This document shows, piece by piece, positions 26,299 through 34,846 of a stretch of 64,000 nt of DNA. Origin of the DNA: Candidatus Trichofilum aggregatum (GTDB lineage Bacteria > Chloroflexota > Anaerolineae > Promineifilales > Promineifilaceae); contig JADJUV010000010.1 of NCBI GenBank assembly GCA_016716885.1, positions 62,001 to 126,000 of the forward strand, read 5' to 3'. The first letter of the stretch is position 1, and each line of letters starts with the position of its first letter. The notes under the pieces were generated by a model. The model made no database searches. It was given only the letters and a program-made list of their open reading frames with translations, and had not been told where the DNA came from. Both the position numbers and the translations under genes were made by a program.

Positions 26299-27745
26299 AT
26301 GGACATACTCCCTCTCCCACGGCTACTTCATCGCCGAAGATGAACACGAAAAGCAGATTATGAAGCCCTACCCGACGTTGGGGCTGTTGTACATCTCGTC
26401 CCACCTCAAGGCCAAAGGGTTCAACGTGGATTTGTGGGACAGCACCTTCCGCACCCTGGCCGATTTCCGCGCCCACGTGCAGGCGACTCGCCCATCCCTC
26501 GTCGGCCTGTATTGCAACCTGATGACCAAACAGAATATCCTGACCATGATGCAGGATTGTCAGGCACAGGGGGCGAAGGTCATCTTGGGTGGGCCAGAGC
26601 CAATTTCCTACGTCGAAGAGTACCTGGACGCCGGAGCCGACGTGATAGTCTCCGGGGAAGGGGAATTGACCCTGGAAGAGCTGATTCCGCGCATCGCCAA
26701 AGAAGGCGTTCACCACCTGTACGGCGTCAACGGGGCCATTTTCCGCAACGACGAAGGGCAAACCATCCGCAATATGCCCCGCGAACAGATCAAAGACCTC
26801 TCAGCCCAGCCCTGGCCCGACCGGGCGGCGATTGATATGCCCCGTTACCTGGAAACCTGGAAAACCCATCACGGCCTGAGTTCCGTCTCGCTGATTACGG
26901 CGCGGGGTTGCCCCTACACCTGTACCTGGTGTAGCCATTCCGTGTTTGGCAACACCCACCGCCGCCGCTCCGTTGAAGATGCCGCCAACGAAGTGGAATG
27001 GATCGTCCAGACCTACCACCCCGACCAACTGTGGTACGCCGACGACGTGCTGACCATCCATCCCCGCTGGTTCCTGGAATTTGCCGACGAACTCAAACGG
27101 CGTAATCTGCGTGTGCCCTTCGAGTGCATCAGCCGCGCCGACCGGCTCAACGACAAGGTGGTTGAGGCCCTGGCGGAGATGGGCTGTTACCGGCTGTGGC
27201 TGGGGTCGGAGAGTGGTTCACAGCGCATTTTGGACGCCATGAAGCGCAAAGCAGACGTGACCGATGTGCAGGCCAAGTCGAAAATGCTCCAGCAGAAAGG
27301 GATTGAAGTGGGCATGTTTATCATGCTGGGGTACGAAGGGGAAGATGTCAGCGACATTGAAGCCACAGTGGATCATCTGAAAAAGTCGAACCCGGATGTG
27401 TTCCTGACGACGGTGGCTTATCCCATCAAGGACACAGCTTTTTATAATGAAATTGCCGAGCGGGTGACGACCCATCTGGCCTGGGAAAAACGGACGGACC
27501 GGGATTTGCAGGTGGCTGGACGGTATTCGCGCCGCTTTTATGACCACGCCACTCGCTGGATGGTGAATGAGGTGAATCTGAACCGGGCCAGGCTGGCGGG
27601 TTCGCGGAATTATTGGCAGATGGCGAAGATGTATTTGAATGCGCGACGCGGCCGCATCGGCATGTCCCTCACCCAAAACGAAAAAGAAACCCTGCCCGCC
27701 GGTCAAGGCTGGCCTGCTGAAAAACGAGCCGCCGAAGGGTGGTAG
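26299..27745 (+). CDS. B12-binding radical SAM protein 2
   Basis: About 480 residues. Cobalamin-type N-terminal domain (PTLGLLYISSHLKAKGFNV; VILGGPEPISYVEEYLDAGA; SGEGELTLEEL) and radical SAM core with GCPYTCTWC, YADDVLTIHPRW, GSESGSQRIL and YEGEDVSDIEATV. From the ATG at 26360 the frame is clean, but the family-like segment SLSHGYFIAEDEHEKQI lies upstream in the same frame, so the true start is further 5'; the ATG at 26299 would need a one-base shift near 26310. The STRR tract directly upstream may have eaten the original 5' end. Very similar in layout to protein 1 (probable paralogues). Confidence 0.82.
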
Positions 27746-27750
27746 ACAGA

Positions 27751-27806
27751 CGTGATGCGTAATGCGTGTTCCGTAACCGGGCGACGCATCACGCATCACG
27801 CATTAC
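27751..27806. repeat. STRR tract, GTGATGCGTAATGCG words, inverted arms
   Basis: GTGATGCGTAATGCGTG faces GACGCATCACGCATCACGC. A second tract with the same words is at 28717-28770; the methyltransferase gene lies between them. Confidence 0.65.
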
Positions 27807-28712
27807 ATGATGATTGACTCAACAGCGTTTGACGCTTTTGCCTCTGACTACGATGATAGCTTTACCCATTCTCAGTTGGGGGAATGGCTGCGGCCGCGTG
27901 TCTGGCAACACCTCTCGCGTCATTTCCAACCGGGCGACCACATCCTGGAGCTGGCCTGCGGCACGGGTGAAGATGCCCTCTGGCTGGCCCAACACGGCAT
28001 CCACGTCACCGCCACCGATGGTTCGGCCGAGATGGTGCGCGTCGCGGCCGCGAAAGCCGCTCGCGCCGGTCTGAGTGATAAGGTTCAGGTTTACCAACTA
28101 TCCCTTCAAGAACTTAGTGAGCAGTCAGCAGTCAGTCAGCAGTCAACAGTGACCAGTGCCCAGTTAGCGGTAAACAGTTCACAATTCACAATTCACAATT
28201 CACAATTCCTCAGTCTCCAGTCTCTCAGTCTCTCAGTCTCTCAGTCTCTCAATCATCCCCCCTTCTCCGGCATCCTCTCCAACTTCGGCGGCCTCAACAC
28301 CATCGAGGATTTGCGGCCGCTGGCTCAAGCCCTGGCTCCCCTTGTCCAACCCGGTGGCAAGGCGATCCTCGTGCCGATGGGGCCGGTTTGCCCCTGGGAA
28401 GTGTCCTGGTATGGGTTGCATGGGGATATGAGCAGAGCGTTGCGGCGTCGCGGCCGCGCCCAAGCCAAAATCGGCCACACCCACATCCCCATCTGGTATC
28501 CCTCAGCCCGCCAGGTACGAGAAGCGTTTGCTCCCTGGTTCCGCCCCCTACAAACCGAAAGCCTGGGGTTCTGGTTACCCCCCAGTTACCTGGAACATCT
28601 CGTCCACCGTTGGCCCCGGCTGTTCCAAACCCTTAACCGCCTCGATCAAGCCACCGCTTCCTGGTGGCGCGGCTGGGGCGATCATGTCATCATTGTCTTG
28701 GAGAAAATTTGA
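27807..28712 (+). CDS. Class I SAM methyltransferase with repeat-derived insert
   Basis: A 301-residue protein with SAM motif I HILELACGTGEDALWLA near 47-63 and motif II VTATDGSAEM near 69-78. After LQELSEQ (about residue 100) some 50 residues of Ser/Gln-rich sequence follow, encoded by STRR words (AGTCAGC, TTCACAA, CAGTCTCT). The methyltransferase fold resumes as FSGILSNFGGLNTIEDL. The insert stays in frame. The substrate is unknown; genes on both sides are radical SAM proteins, so a shared pathway is likely. Confidence 0.8.
   Translation: MMIDSTAFDAFASDYDDSFTHSQLGEWLRPRVWQHLSRHFQPGDHILELACGTGEDALWLAQHGIHVTATDGSAEMVRVAAAKAARAGLSDKVQVYQLSLQELSEQSAVSQQSTVTSAQLAVNSSQFTIHNSQFLSLQSLSLSVSQSLNHPPFSGILSNFGGLNTIEDLRPLAQALAPLVQPGGKAILVPMGPVCPWEVSWYGLHGDMSRALRRRGRAQAKIGHTHIPIWYPSARQVREAFAPWFRPLQTESLGFWLPPSYLEHLVHRWPRLFQTLNRLDQATASWWRGWGDHVIIVLEKI
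28107..28254. repeat. STRR tract inside the methyltransferase gene
   Basis: Successive blocks of AGCAGTCAGC, ACAATTCACA (four units) and AGTCTCTC (six units), about 148 bases, net in frame with the gene. Confidence 0.75.
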
Positions 28713-28716
28713 TTAA

Positions 28717-28770
28717 CCCGTGATGCGTGATGCGTTGGCTCATTAACACGCATCACGTATCACGCATCAC
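28717..28770. repeat. STRR tract, CGTGATGCGTGATGCG words, inverted arms
   Basis: CGTGATGCGTGATGCGTTGG faces ACGCATCACGTATCACGC, directly before radical SAM gene 3. Confidence 0.65.
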
Positions 28771-28773
28771 CCT

Positions 28774-30260
28774 ATGAAACCACACATCATCTTCTACAAC
28801 CCCCAATCATCTTCCGGGCGCAAACCCGTGCTCCCGCTCTCCTTGCTGGCCGTCGGGGCCGTCCTGGAAGGCAAATACGGCTACACCATTGCCGATGGCA
28901 ACCTGGAACATGACCCTCTGGAACATCTGGACAAATTAATCCGGGACGCGGCCGCAAACCCGGTGTTAGCCGTCACAGTCATGCCGGGACCCCAGTTGGA
29001 ACAATCCGTGCCCCTGTGCCAGGAACTCAAACGCCGCCACCCTCACCTGATCATTGTCTGGGGTGGTTATTTCCCCACCCAACATTGGGATGCGGCCTTG
29101 CGCTCCGATTTTGTAGATTTTGTGGTGCGCGGGCATGGGGAAATGGTGTTCTTAGCCCTGCTGGGCGAATTGGAACTGGGGGGCAAGAATTTTGCCAGTA
29201 TCCCCGGTCTGGCCTACAAGGACGAGGCCGGACAACCGGTGAGTAATTTGCTGGCACCTATTCCGCGGCCGCATCAACTCGCCCCCTTCAACTTCGACCG
29301 CGTCCCCGTAGACCGTTACGTCCGCCGCACCTTTCTGGGCAACCGCACCCTGGGCTATCACTCCAGCTATGGTTGCCCCTTCTTCTGCAACTTCTGCGCC
29401 GTCGTCAACATGGTCAACGGCAAATGGTATCCCCAAACCGCCGAGCAGGTGGCCGATGTCATGCACCAATACGTGGATCGCTGGAACGTCAACGCCGTGG
29501 AGTTTTACGACAACAACTTCTTCGTCCACCAGGAGCGGGTAGCCGAATTTTCCGAGCGTATCATGGATTTGAATCTGGCCTGGTGGGGCGAAGGGCGCAT
29601 AGATACCATGCTCAAATTCAGCGACCAATCCTGGCGGCTCATGCGGGATGCGGGGCTGAAAATGGTCTTCCTGGGGGCCGAGTCCGGTTCCGCCGAGACC
29701 CTCAAACGGATGGACAAAGGGGGCACGCTCACGCCAGAGAAAACCCTGGAGATGGCCCGGATTATGAAAGGCTGGGGCATCGTGCCGGAGATGTCTTTTG
29801 TGATGGGCAACCCGCCAGACGCAGATAGGGATTTGGCCGAAACGATGGAGTTTATCCGCAAAGTCAAACAGGTTAACCCGGCTACAGAGATCATCATGTA
29901 CCTGTACACCCCCGTCCCTCTGGCTGGCGATCTGTATGATGAAGCCCAGGCCGAAGGGTTCGCCTTTCCCAAAACATTAGAGGAATGGATCAATCCGGCC
30001 TGGCTCAACTTTTCCCAGCGACGCAGTAGCAACATGCCCTGGATCAAACCCACCCTGCAACAGCGCATTTATGACTTTGAGCGAGTGATTAACGCCTACT
30101 ACCCCACCTCCACCGACATCAAATTGACCAATCTGCGCCGCCAACTGCTCAAAGCCGTCTCGTCCTGGCGTTACCATACCCGCTTCTACCATTTCCCCTG
30201 GAACTACGGGCCATGCACAAACTCATCGCCTACCAACGGCCAGAGACATCGGGGTTTTAG
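28774..30260 (+). CDS. B12-binding radical SAM protein 3, 3' end frame-shifted
   Basis: About 495 residues, a third relative with cobalamin-type domain (LSLLAVGAVLEGKYGYTIAD; IIVWGGYFPTQHWDAAL) and radical SAM core GCPFFCNFC, VEFYDNNFFVHQERV and GAESGSAETLKRM. The open frame runs to 30303 into the repeat element, but family-like sequence ELRAMHKLIAYQRPETSGF ends at a TAG at 30258-30260 in the next frame. Adding one C to the CCCC run near 30188 joins them, so I end the gene at 30260. Confidence 0.82.
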
Positions 30261-30279
30261 GAGAGGAAGAGATTGGGAG

Positions 30280-30521
30280 ACTAGTGCAGTTTTACGAAAG
30301 TAGGACGTATGTTTTTATGACAAGTCACACCATTCGTTTGTCGCCGGAAACCCCACCCCTAACCCCGCCCCCAGGGGCGGGAACTTTTCTGGGCGCGGTT
30401 TTTCGGGGCGAAGGCCCCGAAAAACCGCGCCGTTAAGTTCCCCCCTTCCCCCCGGGAAGGGGGTCAGGGGGATGGGTCTTCCGACTAAACCTCCCAAGGA
30501 CTTGTGTGAAGCGGTACTAGT
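30280..30521. mobile_element. MITE-like element A, copy 1
   Basis: 242 bp. Both ends are ACTAGT (30280-30285, 30516-30521) with imperfect inverted ends (ACTAGTGCAGTTTTACGAAAG versus the reverse of the right end, 15 of about 23 matching). Inside are a long hairpin of GCGCGGTTTTTCGGGGC type and C-rich arms. Copy 2 at 33822-34076 has the same first 45 and last 60 bases in the same orientation. No coding capacity. Confidence 0.75.
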
Positions 30522-30527
30522 GACTGC

Positions 30528-31472
30528 TTACTGCTCACTCCCATTCCGTTCTGTCCAGGAAATTCCCTGGCTGATAGCGGCCCAGGCGAGGACGAACAGG
30601 TACACGTAGGCACGTTGGGCCACTACAAAGGCCAATGCTTCACTTTCGTTCAGTCCGCCCAGGCTCAACAAACCCAACCAGCCCAGGTCGAACAGACCTA
30701 ATCCACCAGGAGCCAAAGCGATGATGAGGCTCAATTGCACAAAGGGGTAACTGCTAGTAACAAGAATCAGGGAAGCCGGGGAGTTGATGGCCCGACCAAT
30801 GAGGAAAAAACTAGTAATGAGCGTGGTATGTAGAAGAAGGGTGACGGCAAAACCGGCTAAAGCATAACCAGGAGCGGGGATCAACATGTTGTCGTCAAGG
30901 GGGAGCCGTTTTGCCAGCCAGGGGATTTGGCGAACGCGGCGCAGGAGCGGTTGCAGTCTTCCTGGTTGTGTGCTCCAAACGATAAGACCACTGGCGATGA
31001 GGGTAAGGGTGAGGACGGTGAGCCAGAACGCGGCCGCGCTCTCTCGTCCTTGTAGCCACATAAAACCGGGCCACAGCCACAATCCCAACAACAATAAATC
31101 ATACACATTGTCCACAAACACAATCCACAGCGATTGGTGCAGGGGCACACCCAACGCTTTCAGGGCTACCGCCTTCCCCCCCACCGTGCTAATCGTGCGT
31201 GGCAACACCAACCCCAATGCCCGCGCCACCCAGTTGACATAAAACATTCGTCGCCAGCTAATCGTTGCCTGCCCGGTGATAGCGCGGGTCATCAGTTGCA
31301 GGCGGATGGTCGAAGCCAGTCCAGCCACGCCATACACTAAGACCGCCAGCAACAACACCTGGCGATCCCCTTCCCACACCACCCGCCACGTCTCCGGGCC
31401 AGCCCACCATAGAATGAGGACAAACAGAATGAGGCTCAGCAGTTGCAGACTAAGGCGAAGCCACTTTTTCAT
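30528..31472 (-). CDS. UPF0104/LPG synthase-type membrane protein (flippase-like)
   Basis: A 314-residue integral membrane protein with about eight helices. It matches the pattern of the lysylphosphatidylglycerol-synthase transmembrane/UPF0104 family (NWVARALGLVLPRTISTVGGKAVALKALG in the second quarter, split by a loop; ALAPGGLGLFDLGWLGLLSLGG near the end). Relatives occur next to glycosyltransferases. Translocation of a lipid-linked intermediate is a common suggestion, not proven. I start at 31472, where ATGA overlaps the stop of the GT87 gene, so the two are coupled. Confidence 0.75.
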   Translation of the reverse strand: MKKWLRLSLQLLSLILFVLILWWAGPETWRVVWEGDRQVLLLAVLVYGVAGLASTIRLQLMTRAITGQATISWRRMFYVNWVARALGLVLPRTISTVGGKAVALKALGVPLHQSLWIVFVDNVYDLLLLGLWLWPGFMWLQGRESAAAFWLTVLTLTLIASGLIVWSTQPGRLQPLLRRVRQIPWLAKRLPLDDNMLIPAPGYALAGFAVTLLLHTTLITSFFLIGRAINSPASLILVTSSYPFVQLSLIIALAPGGLGLFDLGWLGLLSLGGLNESEALAFVVAQRAYVYLFVLAWAAISQGISWTERNGSEQ

Positions 31473-32683
31473 GTGGAAACGACCTGGCGGCGGTAGGCCA
31501 GCCATTGCCCTAGTAAAACCAAAAGAGTGATAAACGGGTAGGGCAGAAAGAGGAGTGGATTTTCAAAATCGCCACTGATGGTAGCCAGGAAAACAGCCCA
31601 GGCTAGAACTTCGACGCCGAGGACAAACAGGATGGTGAAATGGCTGCCCCACCGTTTCTGTGCCTGAACCAGCCAAACAAAAAAGGGAATTGTCAGCAGG
31701 GTGTAATTGGTCGTCCCTGTTTGGAACGTCACCAACATACCGACGGTAATCGTCCAAAATAAAGCTCTTTCGGCCAGAGGGCCAGTTTTCTGCCACCCCT
31801 GCCACCAGGTGTAGAGCATTACGCCCACCAGAGAAACCGAGAACAAGGTCAAGAGAATGGGGGGATAACTGGGCCAGAGGGTAGCTAAAAGTAGGGAAAG
31901 GGGATTGCGGCCGCCAGCCACTTGCTGGTAGCGTTGGATTTCCTCAAAAAAACTAATTGGCCAACGGGGGAACAAGGCCCATGAGGCCAGGAACAACCCA
32001 GCCCCGCCCCCCAGTAAGCCGCCCAGGAATCGCCAACGTCGTTGCCCAATCGCCCATAGCACCAGCCACGGGCCAATCAGGATAACCATTTGGGGCTTAA
32101 TCGAGGTGACAGAGAGAAAGATACCGGCCCAGCCATCGCGGCCGCGCTCCAACATCACCAGTGTCATGATCACCAGGAAGGCCACATGCACGGTAAACTG
32201 TCCTAGAAAAATGGTGCGGGTCACCGGGTAAAAGAACAGCATCGCCAATATAATCGCTGCCATCGTTAGCGGCCGCGGTTGAAGCCGTTTCCAGGCCAGT
32301 AGACCCATCGCCATGCCTACGGCCAACCATTGAACTGTCACCCACCAAAACGCCTGCGTCCAATCATAGGGTAGATACACCAACGGCCAGAAGGTAAAAA
32401 CCACAGGCAGAGGGTAGGCAAAGGCCGCCCGTGCCGCCTCTTCCGGGCCAAATCCCAGCTTCGGCATAATCTCTGCCGTCACATCCAGCCCATAGGGATC
32501 ACGCCCTTCCAAAATCCAGGCTTTCGCCCCATACCAGCGGGAATAGAAATCATTGGCCCCAGCCACCACGCTGGTGAAAAAATGTTGGACGACCACCACT
32601 TCCAGGGCAAAGAGGATGATAAACAGGGCCGACAGAATCAGCTTTTCTTGTGTGGGAGTTAGGTTTGAAGAGGAGGAATTCAT
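31469..32683 (-). CDS. GT87-family (DUF2029) membrane glycosyltransferase
   Basis: A 404-residue multi-pass protein. The first periplasmic loop has GANDFYSRWYGAKAWILEGRDPYGLD, with the D-x-Y/F and DPY pattern of polyprenol-phosphate-mannose dependent GT-C enzymes, followed by the amphipathic AFAYPLPVVFTFWPLVYLP. It probably transfers a hexose from a lipid carrier to a glycan outside the membrane. It is coupled to the UPF0104 gene, and a GT2 that could make the lipid-linked sugar is 200 bases upstream. Confidence 0.78.
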   Translation of the reverse strand: MNSSSSNLTPTQEKLILSALFIILFALEVVVVQHFFTSVVAGANDFYSRWYGAKAWILEGRDPYGLDVTAEIMPKLGFGPEEAARAAFAYPLPVVFTFWPLVYLPYDWTQAFWWVTVQWLAVGMAMGLLAWKRLQPRPLTMAAIILAMLFFYPVTRTIFLGQFTVHVAFLVIMTLVMLERGRDGWAGIFLSVTSIKPQMVILIGPWLVLWAIGQRRWRFLGGLLGGGAGLFLASWALFPRWPISFFEEIQRYQQVAGGRNPLSLLLATLWPSYPPILLTLFSVSLVGVMLYTWWQGWQKTGPLAERALFWTITVGMLVTFQTGTTNYTLLTIPFFVWLVQAQKRWGSHFTILFVLGVEVLAWAVFLATISGDFENPLLFLPYPFITLLVLLGQWLAYRRQVVST

Positions 32684-32721
32684 AGGAACTCGTAGGAACT
32701 CAGGGGAACTCGTAGGAACTC
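32684..32721. repeat. STRR tract, AGGAACTCGT words
   Basis: Four direct GGAACTC units right upstream of the GT87 start. The rest of the gap, 32722-32882, shows nothing I recognise. Confidence 0.55.
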
Positions 32722-32882
32722 GCTGCTACACCGACACGCATAACAAATTCGTATCCTATAGCTTGCAAGAAAGATATTTTGGTTGTAAGAGCAACCCTTG
32801 TGATTGTCCCCCTGTATTGGGTAGATACAAGGCCGGCCCGTACCCAGATCATTTTCTGAAGGTCTATCATTTTGTTGGGCAG

Positions 32883-33752
32883 TTAGCTTTTGTGCAAGGA
32901 AACAACCAGATCGGCAATTAAACCCAGCACAATAGTCTGGAACGTCAAGGTTAACATGACCACAGTAGAAGTAGCGATATGAAAATCATACGCCTGAATG
33001 TCATACAAAACTTTGATTGTGCTTAGAACAAGAAACAAAATGGCTACGGGGACAAAAACACGCAGGGGCCGATAGGAGAGTACGACGCGTACCACCAGGG
33101 AAAAGAAGTTGATGGTGTCGCGGATGGGGCGGATTTTCGATTTGCCGGTGCGCTGGAAATAATCAATGGGTATGTACAACACGTTGTAATCGTTGGTTAG
33201 CAGAGCCAAAGTGATGGAGGTAGTAAAGGAAAACCCGGAGGGTAGGAGCCGGAAATATCCAATTACTACATCCCGTTTGAAAACGCGCATACCAGAGTTC
33301 AGGTCGGGGATTTCTACGCCAGAAAGATAGTTTGCCAGCCGGGTGAGGGCATATTTGGCCGGGCGACGCACCAGTGGAACTTCGACATTCTCGCCGGTGC
33401 GTGCCCCCACGACCATATCGTATTGCTCCATTTGTTGCACCAGGTGGGGAATTCTGTCAATGGGGTAGGTGCCATCGGCGTCGGTAATGAGAACGATGTC
33501 ATGCCGGGCCTGGCGAATACCCGTTTTGAGGGAAGCCCCGTACCCTTTGTTTTGCGGGTGACGGAAGAGGCGGACGTGGGGGGACGCGGCCGCGACATCC
33601 CCCGTCCCATCCTTCGACCCATCATCCACAATAATAATCTCCCCTTCGAATCCGGTCTGGCACATCATCTGATGAATCGCCTCGATAGTGGGGCCAATCG
33701 CGGCCGCTTCGTTATAGGCGGGTATAACAATACTCACAGGCAACATGGGCAT
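32883..33752 (-). CDS. GT2 glycosyltransferase, polyprenyl-phosphate hexose synthase type
   Basis: A 289-residue protein: GT-A domain with SIVIPAYNEA at the start, IIIVDDGSKDGT near 38-49 and the metal DxD in DADGTYP near 93-99, then two C-terminal membrane helices (about 225-285). This layout fits dolichol-phosphate-mannose synthase-like or GtrB-like enzymes, which load a sugar on a lipid carrier at the cytoplasmic face. It would supply the GT87 enzyme encoded downstream. Which sugar is used cannot be told. Confidence 0.85.
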   Translation of the reverse strand: MPMLPVSIVIPAYNEAAAIGPTIEAIHQMMCQTGFEGEIIIVDDGSKDGTGDVAAASPHVRLFRHPQNKGYGASLKTGIRQARHDIVLITDADGTYPIDRIPHLVQQMEQYDMVVGARTGENVEVPLVRRPAKYALTRLANYLSGVEIPDLNSGMRVFKRDVVIGYFRLLPSGFSFTTSITLALLTNDYNVLYIPIDYFQRTGKSKIRPIRDTINFFSLVVRVVLSYRPLRVFVPVAILFLVLSTIKVLYDIQAYDFHIATSTVVMLTLTFQTIVLGLIADLVVSLHKS

Positions 33753-33821
33753 TTCCTTAGGTGGCTAGACTGGTTTGAGGGCGGTAGGATAACACAGCCT
33801 CTGTACTCCTTCAATGGGATA

Positions 33822-34076
33822 ACTAGTACAGTTTTACGAAAGTAGGACGTATGTTTTTATGACAAGTCTACCCTTTGGTTGTCGCCGAAACCCCCCCCCA
33901 GGCGGGAACTTCCGCGCGGTTTCGCGGGCGAGGCCCCAAAACCGCCGGTTTTCGAACCCGGTCGCCGCCCCGAAAACCGGGAGCAGTGCCGGTTTTCCCC
34001 CTTCCCGCCGGGAAGGGGGCAGGGGGATGGGTCTTCCGACTAAACCTGCCAAGGACTTGTGTAAAGCGGTACTAGT
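33822..34076. mobile_element. MITE-like element A, copy 2
   Basis: 255 bp between ACTAGT at 33822-33827 and 34071-34076. Same ends and orientation as copy 1 (30280-30521), with a changed middle (ACCGCCGGTTTTCGAACCCG region). The three membrane/glycosyltransfer genes lie between the two copies. Confidence 0.75.
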
Positions 34077-34233
34077 CCATCCATTGACTTACACATTGAG
34101 AATTGCTGGTTTTTGCGGGCAGACGCCCGCAAAAAACGGCCCTTAAACAGTTCCGCTTTATCAAGAACAGACAAGCACCATGAGCGTTGGCATAAAAGTC
34201 CTATTGACGACTATAAGCGTTGTAGTCTCAATC
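34077..34233. other. Gap upstream of the spoVS promoter
   Basis: Only a hairpin TTTTGCGGGC / GCCCGCAAAA (34110-34134) with an A-rich 3' side. No gene seen. Confidence 0.4.
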
Positions 34234-34263
34234 TTGACAAACGGTGAGTGTCCTGCATACAAT
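34234..34263 (+). promoter_or_regulatory. Promoter for spoVS
   Basis: Perfect TTGACA (34234-34239) and TACAAT (34258-34263), spacer 18, about 85 bases before the gene. Confidence 0.6.
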
Positions 34264-34349
34264 TTACCAGTGTGAAAGCATTAACCTGCTTTATCGCATG
34301 TAGGTTTACATAGCTGTGGCGTGCCACAATTAAAGCCAGGAGGCGAATC

Positions 34350-34616
34350 ATGGATGTTATCAAAGTGTCGGCTCGTTCTCGCACCGCATCTGTCGCTGGC
34401 GCTATCGCCGGAGTGGTACGTGAAAACAAGAGGGCAGAAGTGCAGGCTATTGGTGCTGGAGCCGTGAATCAGGCGGTTAAAGCGATTGCCATTGCCCGAG
34501 GTTATCTGCTAGAAGAAGGCGTAGATGTGATTTGTGTGCCCCATTTTGTAGAAGTAGATATTGATGATCAGGAACGCACGGCGGTACGGATTTTAGTGGA
34601 ACCACGAAAAAATTAA
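34350..34616 (+). CDS. spoVS: Stage V sporulation protein S family protein
   Basis: An 88-residue Alba-like protein, normal length, with the family core VKVSARSRTASVAGAIAGVV-like (V6-V25), IGAGAVNQAVKAIAIARGYL and a C-terminal strand IDDQERTAVRILVEPRK. In Bacillus SpoVS affects septation and sporulation; it is widespread in non-sporulating Chloroflexota, Thermus and Deinococcus, so nucleic-acid binding rather than sporulation is likely. AGGAGG precedes the ATG. Own promoter and terminator. No GCGGCCGC. Confidence 0.93.
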   Translation: MDVIKVSARSRTASVAGAIAGVVRENKRAEVQAIGAGAVNQAVKAIAIARGYLLEEGVDVICVPHFVEVDIDDQERTAVRILVEPRKN

Positions 34617-34663
34617 TCGTTTGTGAGCCGTTCTCGCTCATCCGGCATTGGTTGCTATAGAAA

Positions 34664-34700
34664 AGATCCGTCAGAATGTTATTCTGACGGGTCTTTTTTT
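34664..34700 (+). terminator. Rho-independent terminator of spoVS
   Basis: Stem GATCCGTCAGAAT / ATTCTGACGGGTC with a 3-base loop, followed by seven T. Confidence 0.9.
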
Positions 34701-34780
34701 GTTCCTGGGCCAGTCCCCTCACCCTAACCCTCTCCCCAGGGGAGAGGGAACTGCAAGGGAGAACGGCGGGGATTTTGGTT

Positions 34781-34827
34781 CGTAGTGACCGCTTTAGCGG
34801 GCTGACGCTGAACGGCTAAAGCCACCC
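34781..34827. repeat. Dispersed hairpin GTAGTGACCGCTTTAGCGGG, degenerate copy
   Basis: One arm intact (34782-34803), the other reduced to GGCTAAAGCCACC. A perfect copy is at 58450-58505, another at 60351-60402. The preceding bases 34717-34750 hold CCCTCTCCCCAGGGGAGAGG, a second small palindrome. Confidence 0.6.
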
Positions 34828-34846
34828 TTATAATCCCCAATTATAT

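Noticed and set aside
34082..34349. tRNA or small RNA gene before spoVS
   Set aside because: No cloverleaf or T-loop sequence seen; only a hairpin and a promoter.
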